Shown here piece after piece: positions 53,734 to 62,611 of a DNA stretch of 64,000 nucleotides. The stretch comes from DATJOJ01 sp035507035 (lineage in GTDB: Bacteria > Acidobacteriota > Terriglobia > Terriglobales > Acidobacteriaceae), in assembly GCA_035507035.1 (NCBI GenBank), contig DATJOJ010000044.1:51961-115960 (forward strand). Reading direction: 5' to 3'. Under the pieces are notes generated by a model. The model was not told the origin of the DNA. It did no database searches and was given only the letters and a program-made list of their open reading frames with translations. Positions within the stretch are counted from its first letter, which is position 1. Each line of letters begins with the position of its first letter. Made by a program: the position numbers and the translations under genes.

Positions 53734-53776
53734 TGGTCAATAGTGACCAGTTCGCGAGTCCGCTACATTGAATACT
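53734..53776 (+). promoter_or_regulatory. Crp/Fnr-type Class II promoter of the nitroreductase gene
   Basis: TGGTCA-ATAG-TGACCA (53734-53749) is the only perfect palindrome of the set. It lies exactly 21 bp before AATACT (53771-53776), which predicts a transcription start near 53783 and a leader of about 38 nt before ATG 53821. Confidence 0.8.
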
Positions 53777-53820
53777 CACAAGAGAATGTTCAAACCAGTG
53801 CTAGTCTTTCCCAGTAGCTC

Positions 53821-55362
53821 ATGAACAACAGTGAGATCCAGGCAGCTTGGAAGTATCACGATGAGACGAAGCACTCCGATTGGAGTATTCGTAACCATCC
53901 TCACTTCCTGGATTGGGCCAATCGGCCGTTACCTTTCAAAATCTACCCAAAGCTAGAACCGCTTGCCTTGCCGCGGGACGTGCCGCAAACCGGAGTGGGC
54001 GCGCTCTCCGCAACCTCGGAGACAATTCCTCCGTCGCGGGCTGATTCGGTTCCTGGCGTTCAGGATCTGGCGCGACTCCTTTATTTCTCGGCAGGGATTA
54101 CCAAACAGCGTAAATTTCCAGGCGGAGAAATCTACTTTCGCGCCGCCGCTTGCACCGGCGCACTCTATGAGATTGAGTTGTATATCGTGACGTGCGATCT
54201 CCTGGGCCTGGATGCCGGCGTGTATCACTTCAATCCGGCAGACGTCTCGCTGCGGCGTCTGCGAAAAGGTGATTTTCGTGGAAACATAGCTCAAGCGGCC
54301 GCCATGGAACCCGCAGTAGCTCAGGCGCCCGCAACCATCGTCTGCACTGGGACCTACTGGCGGAACGCCTGGAAATACCAGGCGCGCACCTATCGCCATT
54401 TCGGTTGGGACAACGGCACCCTGCTGGCAAATATGCTCGCCGTCGCTGCGGCTTCGGGCCTGCCGGCGGAGGTCGTGCTCGGGTTCGTGGACGCAGAGGT
54501 AAACTGCTTACTTGATCTGGATACGCGGCGCGAAGTTTCCTTGTGCCTGGTACCTATCGGGCGCACTTCGGAGAGTCCTTTGCCGGCAGCGAGAGAAGTT
54601 CCCGCGCTGCACCTGGAGACAATCCCGCTTTCGCAGCACGAGGTTGAATATCCCGCCATGCTTCAGATACACGATTCATCTTCGCTTGCCTCCGTAGAGG
54701 AAGTAATTCAATGGCGCGGGAAGGCACCGACCATTCCACCTTCCGCCCCGTTGAGCGAGGAAGTTCCACTGCAGCCCTTGCCGGAAAAAGACCAACCGAA
54801 GGACACGATCGAGCAGGTGATCCTGCGCCGCGGCTCTACCCGAGCTTTCGACAAGACGGCATCCATTACGTTGGCGCAGCTATCAACCATTCTCGACGGG
54901 GCCACGCGAGGTCTTCCGGCTGACTTTCTTGAACCCTCTGGCGCGCAACTCAACGATCTTTACCTGATCGTCCACTCGGTGCAGGGACTCAAGCCGGGCG
55001 CCTACTTCTTCCGACGTGAGCAGAACAGTCTGGAGCTCTTAAAGGAGGGGGAATTCCGCGCCGAGGCCCACCACCTTGGACTGGATCAGGAACTGCCGGC
55101 AGATGCCTGCGTAGACATCTTCTTTCTCGCCGATTTAAAACCCATCTTGGAGCGATACGGGAACCGCGGTTACCGGGCCGTCCAGCTGGAGGCGGGCACC
55201 ATTGGCGGCAGGATCTACCTGGCTGCGTATGCCCAGCACCTGGGTGCTAGCGGACTGACCTTCTTCGACGATGATGTGATTAACTTCTTTTCACCGCACG
55301 CAGAGCACAAGAGTGCTATTTTCCTGGTCGCAAGTGGCAAGCCGCTGAAACGCCAACAATAG
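53821..55362 (+). CDS. SagB/ThcOx-type double-domain nitroreductase
   Basis: A 513-aa FMN-dependent oxidoreductase made of two tandem nitroreductase-like domains (about residues 75-260 and 325-510). N-terminal domain: LARLLYFSAGITKQR, RAAACTGALYEIELYIV, WGNGTLLANMLAVAA-type (here WDNGTLLANMLAVAA). C-terminal domain: RRGSTRAFDKTASITLAQLS, PSGAQLNDLYLIVHSVQGL, YRAVQLEAGTIGGRIYLAAY. SagB relatives oxidise azolines in peptide natural products, but no precursor peptide or cyclodehydratase is near. In this context a stress or hypoxia reductase is more likely. It is driven by a perfect TGGTCA-N4-TGACCA promoter. Confidence 0.9.
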   Translation: MNNSEIQAAWKYHDETKHSDWSIRNHPHFLDWANRPLPFKIYPKLEPLALPRDVPQTGVGALSATSETIPPSRADSVPGVQDLARLLYFSAGITKQRKFPGGEIYFRAAACTGALYEIELYIVTCDLLGLDAGVYHFNPADVSLRRLRKGDFRGNIAQAAAMEPAVAQAPATIVCTGTYWRNAWKYQARTYRHFGWDNGTLLANMLAVAAASGLPAEVVLGFVDAEVNCLLDLDTRREVSLCLVPIGRTSESPLPAAREVPALHLETIPLSQHEVEYPAMLQIHDSSSLASVEEVIQWRGKAPTIPPSAPLSEEVPLQPLPEKDQPKDTIEQVILRRGSTRAFDKTASITLAQLSTILDGATRGLPADFLEPSGAQLNDLYLIVHSVQGLKPGAYFFRREQNSLELLKEGEFRAEAHHLGLDQELPADACVDIFFLADLKPILERYGNRGYRAVQLEAGTIGGRIYLAAYAQHLGASGLTFFDDDVINFFSPHAEHKSAIFLVASGKPLKRQQ

Positions 55363-55461
55363 GCAAGTCCGGAATCGTCGGCTACTCTTTCCATTACCCG
55401 ATTGCCCGGTGCCCAGATGCCGCGAGCGTACTCTGCGAGCTCGCCTGCAACATCAAAAACT

Positions 55462-55692
55462 TCATCGCGATAGCAAAGTACTCCAGAGCGGGAACCCTAC
55501 GGTTAGAAGTATGGCCAACACAAGCAGAAAGCCCATCAGCAGACGCTTTCGGCTATGAGGGAACGACCGGGAGTGTTCATTCCAAGCCCTTCCAAGAGCG
55601 CGGTCAAACCCCGTGCCCCAGCGCCAATGTCGAAGATACTCTTGTTCCCTCGGATCGAGACGAGGGAGTACAGCTCGAACAATGCTGACCAT
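55462..55692 (-). CDS. small single-helix membrane protein
   Basis: A 76-aa protein: soluble N-terminus (VLPRLDPREQEYLRHWRWGT), a basic stretch (HSRSFPHSRKRLLM), and a C-terminal membrane helix (GFLLVLAILLTVGFPLWSTL). It has positive-inside topology. It is convergent with the nitroreductase gene. Not recognised; no strong ribosome-binding site. Confidence 0.45.
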   Translation of the reverse strand: MVSIVRAVLPRLDPREQEYLRHWRWGTGFDRALGRAWNEHSRSFPHSRKRLLMGFLLVLAILLTVGFPLWSTLLSR

Positions 55693-55912
55693 TATGAAAA
55701 AACTACTGCGAACAGCACAATAATCGCAAAACTGATGACTTTTCCTATCATCGGATCTCGTACTTGTCTCTTACATATCGGAATCACTATATCGCCATTT
55801 GACGCAGCCCCCTGGTCCCGAACCAGATTCCAGACCTTATTGAAATCTGTTGAATTCTGTTTCGCGCCGGTCGCTCCTCATTACTCTTATTTGACTGGCC
55901 GGTGTTTTTCTC

Positions 55913-56395
55913 TTAGAGCGCGTGCGGAGGAGTGCCGTGCTTCAGAGCAAAGCCATGTCCGAACTTCAGCGCAACCGTAGCTCCGATCGAATACGCGACG
56001 GAGTTGAGCATAGGAGCGGTCCCGAGGAGCTGCCCCAAGCACTCTTGGGAGCACTTCCAGTAACTGAAATAGCTATACCAAATGTGCTGTTGAATCGAGC
56101 ACCCCTGACACCAACGAGGGTTGTATGCGCTGATGTCGCTGGTGGCAAAAAGTAAAAGCCACGCCACCCCGACGACCCAGACCCACTTAGCGGACTCGGT
56201 GGGCAGGACGTGATTGACGAGCCACCCTGCCACAAACGCGAGACCCCAAAGAAACGGGCTATAGGGAACGTCAACCCATGGGTTCTTGGACTTTCCCATC
56301 CACGAGTTCACAATGACACATATCAGTCCGCCAACGACCATAATCACGATCATTGCCATCAAGGCGTGGGAAGCGAATATAGCAGCTTTCTTCAT
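55913..56395 (-). CDS. four-helix membrane protein, unknown
   Basis: A 160-aa protein with about four hydrophobic helices (FASHALMAMIVIMVVGGLIC, FLWGLAFVAGWLVNHVL, WVWVVGVAWLLLFA, SVAYSIGATVALKFG). A Cys-containing loop (CQGCSIQQHIWYSYFSYWKC) could form disulfides. I start it at ATG 56395, which begins MKKAAIF; there is no clear ribosome-binding site. No family recognised. Confidence 0.55.
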   Translation of the reverse strand: MKKAAIFASHALMAMIVIMVVGGLICVIVNSWMGKSKNPWVDVPYSPFLWGLAFVAGWLVNHVLPTESAKWVWVVGVAWLLLFATSDISAYNPRWCQGCSIQQHIWYSYFSYWKCSQECLGQLLGTAPMLNSVAYSIGATVALKFGHGFALKHGTPPHAL

Positions 56396-56497
56396 CGTGT
56401 TTGGTGCTCTCGCCGAATCTCTGTTCGAGTGCGGCAATTGGTCGTTGTCTCTGCGTCCGCTGAAGCCGCCACCTCAACCTGAGTTCGGCGCCTGCCT

Positions 56498-59400
56498 CTA
56501 TTTCATCGCCACCAACGCTGGCTGAGCAGCGGCGACTTGTGCTTTCACTTTGCGCAAGCTCTCGCGAGTCTCGCGGACTTCGGCTTTCAGACTCCGCATC
56601 GCCGCGCTCTGCGCCCGAAGCAGGTTCTGCTGCTGCTTGATCAGCCGCAAAGCCTTGGCCAACTCGCTCTTTTCTTGCTGGAATTCTCCCTGCTGTTGCT
56701 TGATCGCGTTCAGCATCGTCCAGATAATCGGATCGTTGTTGACCAGCAGATAGCCCTTGCTGTTTTGGGTCACGGCTTCCGGAATGATTTTCTGCACTTC
56801 CTGCGCGACTACTCCAATGTGTTCGTCGGTGTCGCGAATGCCCATCGCATTGTCGGGCTTGTAGCGATAATGAACCGGTTGAATCTTCATCACCTCGGTC
56901 AAGCCGGATGTGAAGCCGCCATTCACGGTTTTTAGCCGGCCGTCGGAGTAGGTGCCCCAGGAACCGCCGCCGGGTTTATCGGCGCTGCCGTTCACCGTCA
57001 ATGTATTGTCAGCGCTGGTGGTGCCGATGCCGACGTGGCCGTCGGCAAGAATGGTCAGAATATCCGTGCTGGTATTTACATTACGGATGTTGAGCTTGTT
57101 GGCACCCTGCCCGGAACCGCTGCCAGTGTCCAGGATCTCCCAGTGCAAACCTCCCGACCCCGTGGTATTTATATCCAAGCCCGCTCCGACGCCGGATTCG
57201 GGTGCCTGGATGAGAACGTCGATCTGGTTCGGACCATCCACTTCCAGGGTCGCGCCCGGTGTGGACGTGCCGATGCCGACGTTTGCACCGCTTCCCAGTA
57301 CCAGGGCGTTACTCTCGCTTACTATCGCGTTGGCGCCGATGGCGGTGGCATTGCTCAGCGATCCCGTGCTGAATTCTGTGTTGAACCCTAGGGCGGTGTC
57401 GTTGACTCCGGTCAAGTTACTGAGGTCTTTGGTGGCTCCCGCGGCAAAACCTACTGCCGTGTTGAAACCGCCGGTGGAGTTGTTGCCGAGCGCTCCTGCA
57501 CCAACGGCGGTGTTGAATCCTCCGGTGTCCCCGGAGAGCGCGCCGTAACCAACGCCAGTGTCTAGCTGAACGGAACTGTTCGTGTTGAGGCTTCCCGCAA
57601 AGCCGAGAAAGGCGTTGTTGTTAGCGGAGGAGCCGAAGGCAAAGAGTTGGCCGCCAATCTGGAAGGTGCTGCCTGACACCGCCCCTGCGGCGGTGACATC
57701 ACCCGCGTGGAAGCTGCTGCCTGACACCGCCCCTGCCGCGGTGACATCACCCGCGGCGTCCACCAGGAACTCGGTGGTGCTGCCGATGTTTCCCTGGAGG
57801 ATGGTGCCGCTGCTGGATTGCACCTGGAAAAAGCCGGCGGTGCCGGCGCCAGCTGCGCCCTCCACTCCATAGCCGGTGGGGGAATTCACACTGCCATACA
57901 CACCGACCGAGGCCCCCGTCGCTGCCAGCGAGTTGCCCATTACACCGGCGCCTCCCGAAGTCGAGGAGTTCGCGCCATAGACGCCGGTGCTGGTCCCCGA
58001 TGTGGCATTTGCAAAACCTTCAACCCCGTAGCCACTCGTCGAGGTCGTTACCCCGTCCACTCCCGCAAGGCCTGTCCCGTACACGCCGACACTGGGGCTG
58101 GTGCCTTCCACGCCGTAGCCTCCTATCGTGGTTGTCTGGCCAGACACACCAGCAGTGGTCCCCGATCCGTAGACACCGACAAATGCGCTCTGGCCCTCTA
58201 CGCCATAGCCGGTGGGCGAATTCGTCGTGCCGTACACGCCTACCGAGTTCCCTGATTGTGCGCCATTAATGCCCTCGACACCGTAGCCGGTGGGTGACTG
58301 TGCCTGGCCAAACACACCCGCCGTCGAGCCCGTGTCAGCGTCCACAACCCCCTTTACTCCGTAGCCAGCGGACGACTCGGTCTGACCGTATACGCCAAAG
58401 GTAAGGCCAGTTTGGGAGAATGCCTCTCCATATAGGCCATAGCCGGCAGACGATTGCGAACTGCCGTAGACACCGATCGTGGCTCCCGTCGTAGCCGTTG
58501 CTCCACCTTCTACGCCTGCGGCGAAGGTTGCAGTGCTACTGGTTGTGCCAATGATGCCGAAATTGCTGCTGGCGTTGGCATTCGCGGTCAGCGTGCCGTT
58601 CACGGTTTGGCTCGACGTGAACGTGTTCGCCGCGCCCAGTTGCGGGACCACAGTGGTATCAATAGTCAGTGTGCCGCTGGTGGTGATCGGGCCGCCCTTT
58701 AGCCCGAGTCCAGTACCTACGCTGGTCACTGTGCCGCCCCCGCCGCCGCCAAAAGTCTGGCCTGTCGCGAAGGTGATAATGCCGTTGTTGGCCACCGAGA
58801 GCCCGGTTTCGGTTGGCGTGGCGCCATTGGCGCCGAACAGCAAGTCGAGCTTGCCAGAGGGTGAACCGGTATCGTTTCCCACCGGTTCCGCCAGCCAGCG
58901 GAAGTCCTGGTTTTGTGCCGTGCCGCCGGTGCTGTTAAAAACCGAAGTGACAGAATCGAATGGTTGCGAGTTGTAGCCTTGCGAGGCGGTTGCTGTTCCG
59001 CTCGCCGGAAGCAACGCACCGGCTTCCGTCACTACGCCGGTGAAAGTGGCGGCTGCGCCGGAGACCGATCCCGTCGCGGCAAGATTCCCCGTGATGTTTT
59101 GATTGCCGGTGAAAGTATTGCTGCCGGTCGTTGCGTAAGAGCCTGCGGGTTGATAGGAACTCGGAGGCAGCCCGCCCAGTTCGTTAGCATTGGCCGCGGT
59201 GACATTGGTGAGTCCGGAACCACTGCCGGAGAATGTCGTCGCCGTCATCGTGCCATTCACCGTCTGATTCGCGGTGAAGGTGTTGGCCGCTTTTAGCTGC
59301 GCGTAAAACTGGTTGGCGAATGTTGTGTTGATGCCCACCGTCGGATTGGTCTTGCTGCCGGTAACGTTGATTCCGGTGCCGGCAGTGATCCCTGTGAGCG

Positions 59401-60100
59401 TTCCCGGAAAGCTTTGCCCGGAGGCGAAGTTCACCAGATTGTCGAACTTTGCGGTGCCGTTGACTTCGAGCGTGGCTGACGGGGTAGTGGTGTTGATGCC
59501 GACTTCGGTTGTGCCCGACTGGAACAAAATCGAGTTGCCCAGATCTCCGGAGTTGTCGATGAAGATTGGGATGAAGTTCTGGGTCTCGGTGCCGGGCGCG
59601 GCCTTACCTTTGCTGCCTGAGGAGTGACCGCCCGAATTGGCCATAACGAAAGAGGAGGCTGGGTATCCACCAACCGTTTCCGCGTCGCCAGCTTTCAACG
59701 CATAGGGGGCGCTAACCAGCAACACGCGCGGCTCCTCCGCCTGCCCCGAGACTTGTACTCCCACCCAGTGGGCCTGCTCAGAGGTGAAGATACTCTCCGG
59801 CAACCCCTCGCTGGTGGTCGAGCCCAGCAGCACGGTGTAATGGCCGTTGCTATCTGCGGTGACGTTCTGCGTCTCCATCCAGAGAGCGCTACCCCCAGTT
59901 TGCTCCGAGTAGAGAGCAAAGGTAACCCCGACCAATCCGGTCAGAGGACTGCCGTTAAGATCCTTCACCGTCCCGCCGAAGCGGACCAGGTGAGGCAGGG
60001 CAGATGCAATTTCAGTAGGCGACTGGGCAACGGTCAGTTGCACCAGCGAAAGAACGGACAACAAGAATCCAACTACCACACCACCGACGCGGAATTTCAT
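56498..60100 (-). CDS. giant secreted repeat protein with peptidase S74 chaperone domain
   Basis: A 1200-aa protein with a signal peptide (VGFLLSVLSLVQLTVAQSPT). An Ig-like or Cna-like N-terminal part (GTVKDLNGSPLTGLVGVTFA) leads to long Gly/Thr/Asn-rich beta repeats. At residues about 525-755 a tandem array of GYGVEG...VGVYG units recurs every 20-30 residues, then YadA-head-like units (NTAVGAGALGNNSTGGFNTA). The C-terminal S74 domain (SDGRLKTVNGG, with the Ser-Lys dyad near 1052-1056; HYRYKPDN; HIGVVAQEVQKIIPEAV) and a coiled coil follow. S74 domains chaperone trimeric phage spikes and then cleave themselves off. Phage genes are absent, so a trimeric surface fibre is likely. Confidence 0.85.
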   Translation of the reverse strand: MKFRVGGVVVGFLLSVLSLVQLTVAQSPTEIASALPHLVRFGGTVKDLNGSPLTGLVGVTFALYSEQTGGSALWMETQNVTADSNGHYTVLLGSTTSEGLPESIFTSEQAHWVGVQVSGQAEEPRVLLVSAPYALKAGDAETVGGYPASSFVMANSGGHSSGSKGKAAPGTETQNFIPIFIDNSGDLGNSILFQSGTTEVGINTTTPSATLEVNGTAKFDNLVNFASGQSFPGTLTGITAGTGINVTGSKTNPTVGINTTFANQFYAQLKAANTFTANQTVNGTMTATTFSGSGSGLTNVTAANANELGGLPPSSYQPAGSYATTGSNTFTGNQNITGNLAATGSVSGAAATFTGVVTEAGALLPASGTATASQGYNSQPFDSVTSVFNSTGGTAQNQDFRWLAEPVGNDTGSPSGKLDLLFGANGATPTETGLSVANNGIITFATGQTFGGGGGGTVTSVGTGLGLKGGPITTSGTLTIDTTVVPQLGAANTFTSSQTVNGTLTANANASSNFGIIGTTSSTATFAAGVEGGATATTGATIGVYGSSQSSAGYGLYGEAFSQTGLTFGVYGQTESSAGYGVKGVVDADTGSTAGVFGQAQSPTGYGVEGINGAQSGNSVGVYGTTNSPTGYGVEGQSAFVGVYGSGTTAGVSGQTTTIGGYGVEGTSPSVGVYGTGLAGVDGVTTSTSGYGVEGFANATSGTSTGVYGANSSTSGGAGVMGNSLAATGASVGVYGSVNSPTGYGVEGAAGAGTAGFFQVQSSSGTILQGNIGSTTEFLVDAAGDVTAAGAVSGSSFHAGDVTAAGAVSGSTFQIGGQLFAFGSSANNNAFLGFAGSLNTNSSVQLDTGVGYGALSGDTGGFNTAVGAGALGNNSTGGFNTAVGFAAGATKDLSNLTGVNDTALGFNTEFSTGSLSNATAIGANAIVSESNALVLGSGANVGIGTSTPGATLEVDGPNQIDVLIQAPESGVGAGLDINTTGSGGLHWEILDTGSGSGQGANKLNIRNVNTSTDILTILADGHVGIGTTSADNTLTVNGSADKPGGGSWGTYSDGRLKTVNGGFTSGLTEVMKIQPVHYRYKPDNAMGIRDTDEHIGVVAQEVQKIIPEAVTQNSKGYLLVNNDPIIWTMLNAIKQQQGEFQQEKSELAKALRLIKQQQNLLRAQSAAMRSLKAEVRETRESLRKVKAQVAAAQPALVAMK

Positions 60101-60297
60101 GGGAAATTTCTCCTCGACGAAGAATCTTCAAAGCAATCCGTGACTTGTCTTGCCAACAACCGAACGGGAACTGCTGCCGTCCGTGGAGCTGCAGTTCCCA
60201 CCGGACGTCTTGCTTTTCGCCTCTACGCCGCGTTACTTTCGGCGGCACTGGCGGCGGCTACGGCCCAAGCTGCGTTCGGCGAGTTCGGCCTTTTGCG

Positions 60298-61716
60298 TTA
60301 CTGACGCACCGTCCTGAGATCAGCTTTCACGGTGCGCATCTCCGTGCCAGTTCGTCCGCTCGTTGTCAGCGAGGCCTGAATGGTTTCCACCTTCGAGGCC
60401 AGGCGGGCGATCTGCGCCTGTTGCCTCTTGATCTGCTTTTGCTGTTCGCGGATGAGTGTCTGCTGTTCTTTAGTCGCCTCGATCAGCAGCGCGGTGAGGC
60501 GGCTGTAATCGACGCTCTGGGCGTCCTTGCCGTTCTTCTCCCAGGTGACGACCTCAGGAACGACGACCCCGACTTCTTCGGCAATCACACCCACTTCGGG
60601 CTTGCCGTTCGCCTTCAGTTCATAGGAGACACCGCGTAGCTGCTCGACCTTGCCCAGTGCATCGTGCAGCGTGTGGATGTTGGTCTTCCACCGGCGCGAG
60701 CTGTAGGTAGCCCAACCGTCAGCCAACGCTTGGCCTGCACTTTGAGCGATCGTCAAAACATTTGTGGGCGTGGCCGTACCGATGCCGACGTTGACCTGCG
60801 CGCCGCTCCCCAGTGGACCTCCGAGCACGAGGGCGTTGCTTTGGCTGACGACTGCACTCGCACCGATGGCCGTGGCGAACTTCAGGTTGGTGGATTTGGC
60901 GTCTGGGCCTGCATAATACCCTAAGGCGGTATTGAGGCTGCCAGTCGTATTGCCGTAATAGAGCGCCGCGAAACCGATGCCCGTGTTTCCATTTCCCGTT
61001 GTGTTGCTGGCCACGGCCAAGAGCCCGTCCGCGACGTTGTACGCGCCGTTGCTGTTGTGCCAAAGCGCTCCATAGCCGCTGGCAGTGTTTTCATCGCCTA
61101 CGGTGTTCGCCGCCATGGCTCCGATACCCACGGCGGTGTTCTCGGAGCCCGCGGTATTATCCTCGAGAGCCTCTATTCCAAGAGCCGTGTTCACGTTCCC
61201 TGTTGTGTTGAGCTCGAGAGCTTCGACTCCGAAAGCTGTATTGCCAGTGCCGGTGGTGTTGGCGCCAAGACTGCTGACGCCCATCGCCGTGTTGTAATAG
61301 CCCGTCGTGTCCTTCGTTAGCGAGCCATAACCCACGGTGAAGTTGCCAAAACCCGTCATCGTGGAGTTTCCCCCTCCGCCGATAAAGAGGTTGTCGAGCG
61401 TAAGCGACCCCGTGGCAAAGGGGGAGCCCCCAAGATTGAAGCCGGTCGCGGCGTTGACCGTGCCGCTGACATCGAGGGTCGCGGCCGGGGTTGTCGTCCC
61501 AACTCCTACTTTGCTCCCCGCCTGATACAGTTCGGAATTACCGAGCGTCGTCGAATTCAACCAGAGCGGAAGGTAGTCAGTCGCTCCGCCCCCGCCCACG
61601 TTGCTCGCGTTGGAGCGGTTATTTTTTGTTGACGCCAAGGCTTGTTGCGCTTGACTGGGTGCACCGCAGAACCCCAACCATAGCGCCGAAAACATCACCA
61701 CATGAACCCATTTCAT
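60298..61716 (-). CDS. secreted beta-roll protein with peptidase S74 domain
   Basis: A 472-aa protein with a signal peptide (HVVMFSALWLGFCGAPSQAQ), then short YadA/Hep_Hag-type repeats at residues about 130-270 (NTAMGVSSLGANTTGTGNTA, FGVEALELNTTGNVNTALGI and so on, about 22 residues each). The S74 domain shows YSSRRWKTNIHTL near 339, with its Ser and Lys, and EVGVIAEEVGVVVPEVV. A closing coiled coil is rich in Gln (EQQKQIKRQQAQIARLASKV). It is a paralogue of the 1200-aa protein, 197 bp downstream of it in gene order, on the same strand. Confidence 0.88.
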   Translation of the reverse strand: MKWVHVVMFSALWLGFCGAPSQAQQALASTKNNRSNASNVGGGGATDYLPLWLNSTTLGNSELYQAGSKVGVGTTTPAATLDVSGTVNAATGFNLGGSPFATGSLTLDNLFIGGGGNSTMTGFGNFTVGYGSLTKDTTGYYNTAMGVSSLGANTTGTGNTAFGVEALELNTTGNVNTALGIEALEDNTAGSENTAVGIGAMAANTVGDENTASGYGALWHNSNGAYNVADGLLAVASNTTGNGNTGIGFAALYYGNTTGSLNTALGYYAGPDAKSTNLKFATAIGASAVVSQSNALVLGGPLGSGAQVNVGIGTATPTNVLTIAQSAGQALADGWATYSSRRWKTNIHTLHDALGKVEQLRGVSYELKANGKPEVGVIAEEVGVVVPEVVTWEKNGKDAQSVDYSRLTALLIEATKEQQTLIREQQKQIKRQQAQIARLASKVETIQASLTTSGRTGTEMRTVKADLRTVRQ

Positions 61717-62035
61717 CTTGATTCTCCTCTCGTTTATCTGGGGAAAGCCCGTCGCAAAACTGGTTTATTCGTAATCCCGGTCTGTCAAACCCTCTTGAAG
61801 GCAAACTCTGTCCTCTTCCGCCTGCGCCGCGAGGGCTTTCGCGGAAACGGCAGACGGTCGGAGCCAACGCTTGTATCAGAAGGCGTAAAGCGCGGGCGAA
61901 ACGCCTCATTGGCAATCGAAAAACAATTCGAGCGGTTGAAGCGATATCGCATCTCGCACAAATCAAAGGTGATTGATTGCTCGTTACGCGGGCGAACATG
62001 CTGGTAGACTTCTCCGCAAGGAAACAGGGGCGCAC
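61717..62035. other. divergent intergenic region
   Basis: A 319-bp gap between the S74 gene and the ECF sigma gene, divergent. It must hold both promoters, but I found no convincing dyad or -35/-10 pair. Short frames are not credible. Confidence 0.4.
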
Positions 62036-62611
62036 ATGCCTGACGACCAGTCTGGCCAGGTCACCGAGCTTTTGCACCACTGGAAGCAGGGTGATCAGAA
62101 CGCGCTCACCGCTCTCGTGCCCTTGGTATACAAAGAGCTGCGGCGGTTGGCTCACTATCACCTTCAATCCGAACGACCGGATCACACGCTGCAAAGCACA
62201 GCGCTGGTTCACGAGGCCTATCTCCGACTACTGGGAGGTCAACCGGTAAAGCTACAGAACCGGGCACATTTCATCGCCGTCGCCTCGCGCCTCATGCGTC
62301 AAATCCTGGTGGACTACGCCCGCAAGCGGCGAGCGGACAAACGTGACGCGGGATGCAGGATCGTCTTCGAGGATATGGCTGCTCTGCCGGTCTCCGGAGA
62401 TACCGAGCTCCTGAATTTGGACCATGCCCTGGATGAGTTGTCTCGTATCGATGACCGCCAGGGAAAGATCGTAGAAATGAAGTTTTTTGGAGGGTTGTCG
62501 GCTTCCGAAATATCCGACGTGCTGGGAATCTCGCGCGCCACCGTTGACCGCGACTGGGCAACCGCCCGCGTCTGGCTGCATCGGCAAATGAACAGGAGAG
62601 CGGAGCTATGA
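62036..62611 (+). CDS. ECF sigma factor of the acidobacterial kinase-linked type
   Basis: A 191-aa sigma factor: region 2 (VPLVYKELRRLAHYHLQSER, TALVHEAYLRLLGGQPVKLQ), linker (LVDYARKRRADKRDAG), and region 4 (DDRQGKIVEMKFFGGLSASE, ISDVLGISRATVDRDWATAR, WLHRQM). This matches the ECF subfamily that in Acidobacteriota and Planctomycetota lies next to Ser/Thr kinases. ATG 62036 is chosen over an earlier one because the product then starts MPDDQSGQVTELLHHW, as relatives do. No anti-sigma factor; its stop overlaps the kinase start (ATGA), so the kinase may control it. Confidence 0.92.
   Translation: MPDDQSGQVTELLHHWKQGDQNALTALVPLVYKELRRLAHYHLQSERPDHTLQSTALVHEAYLRLLGGQPVKLQNRAHFIAVASRLMRQILVDYARKRRADKRDAGCRIVFEDMAALPVSGDTELLNLDHALDELSRIDDRQGKIVEMKFFGGLSASEISDVLGISRATVDRDWATARVWLHRQMNRRAEL

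Noticed and set aside
58479..58976. long plus-strand frames opposite the 1200-aa protein
   Set aside because: They are antisense shadows of the repeat array; Val/Pro-rich composition mirrors the Gly/Thr codons on the coding strand.
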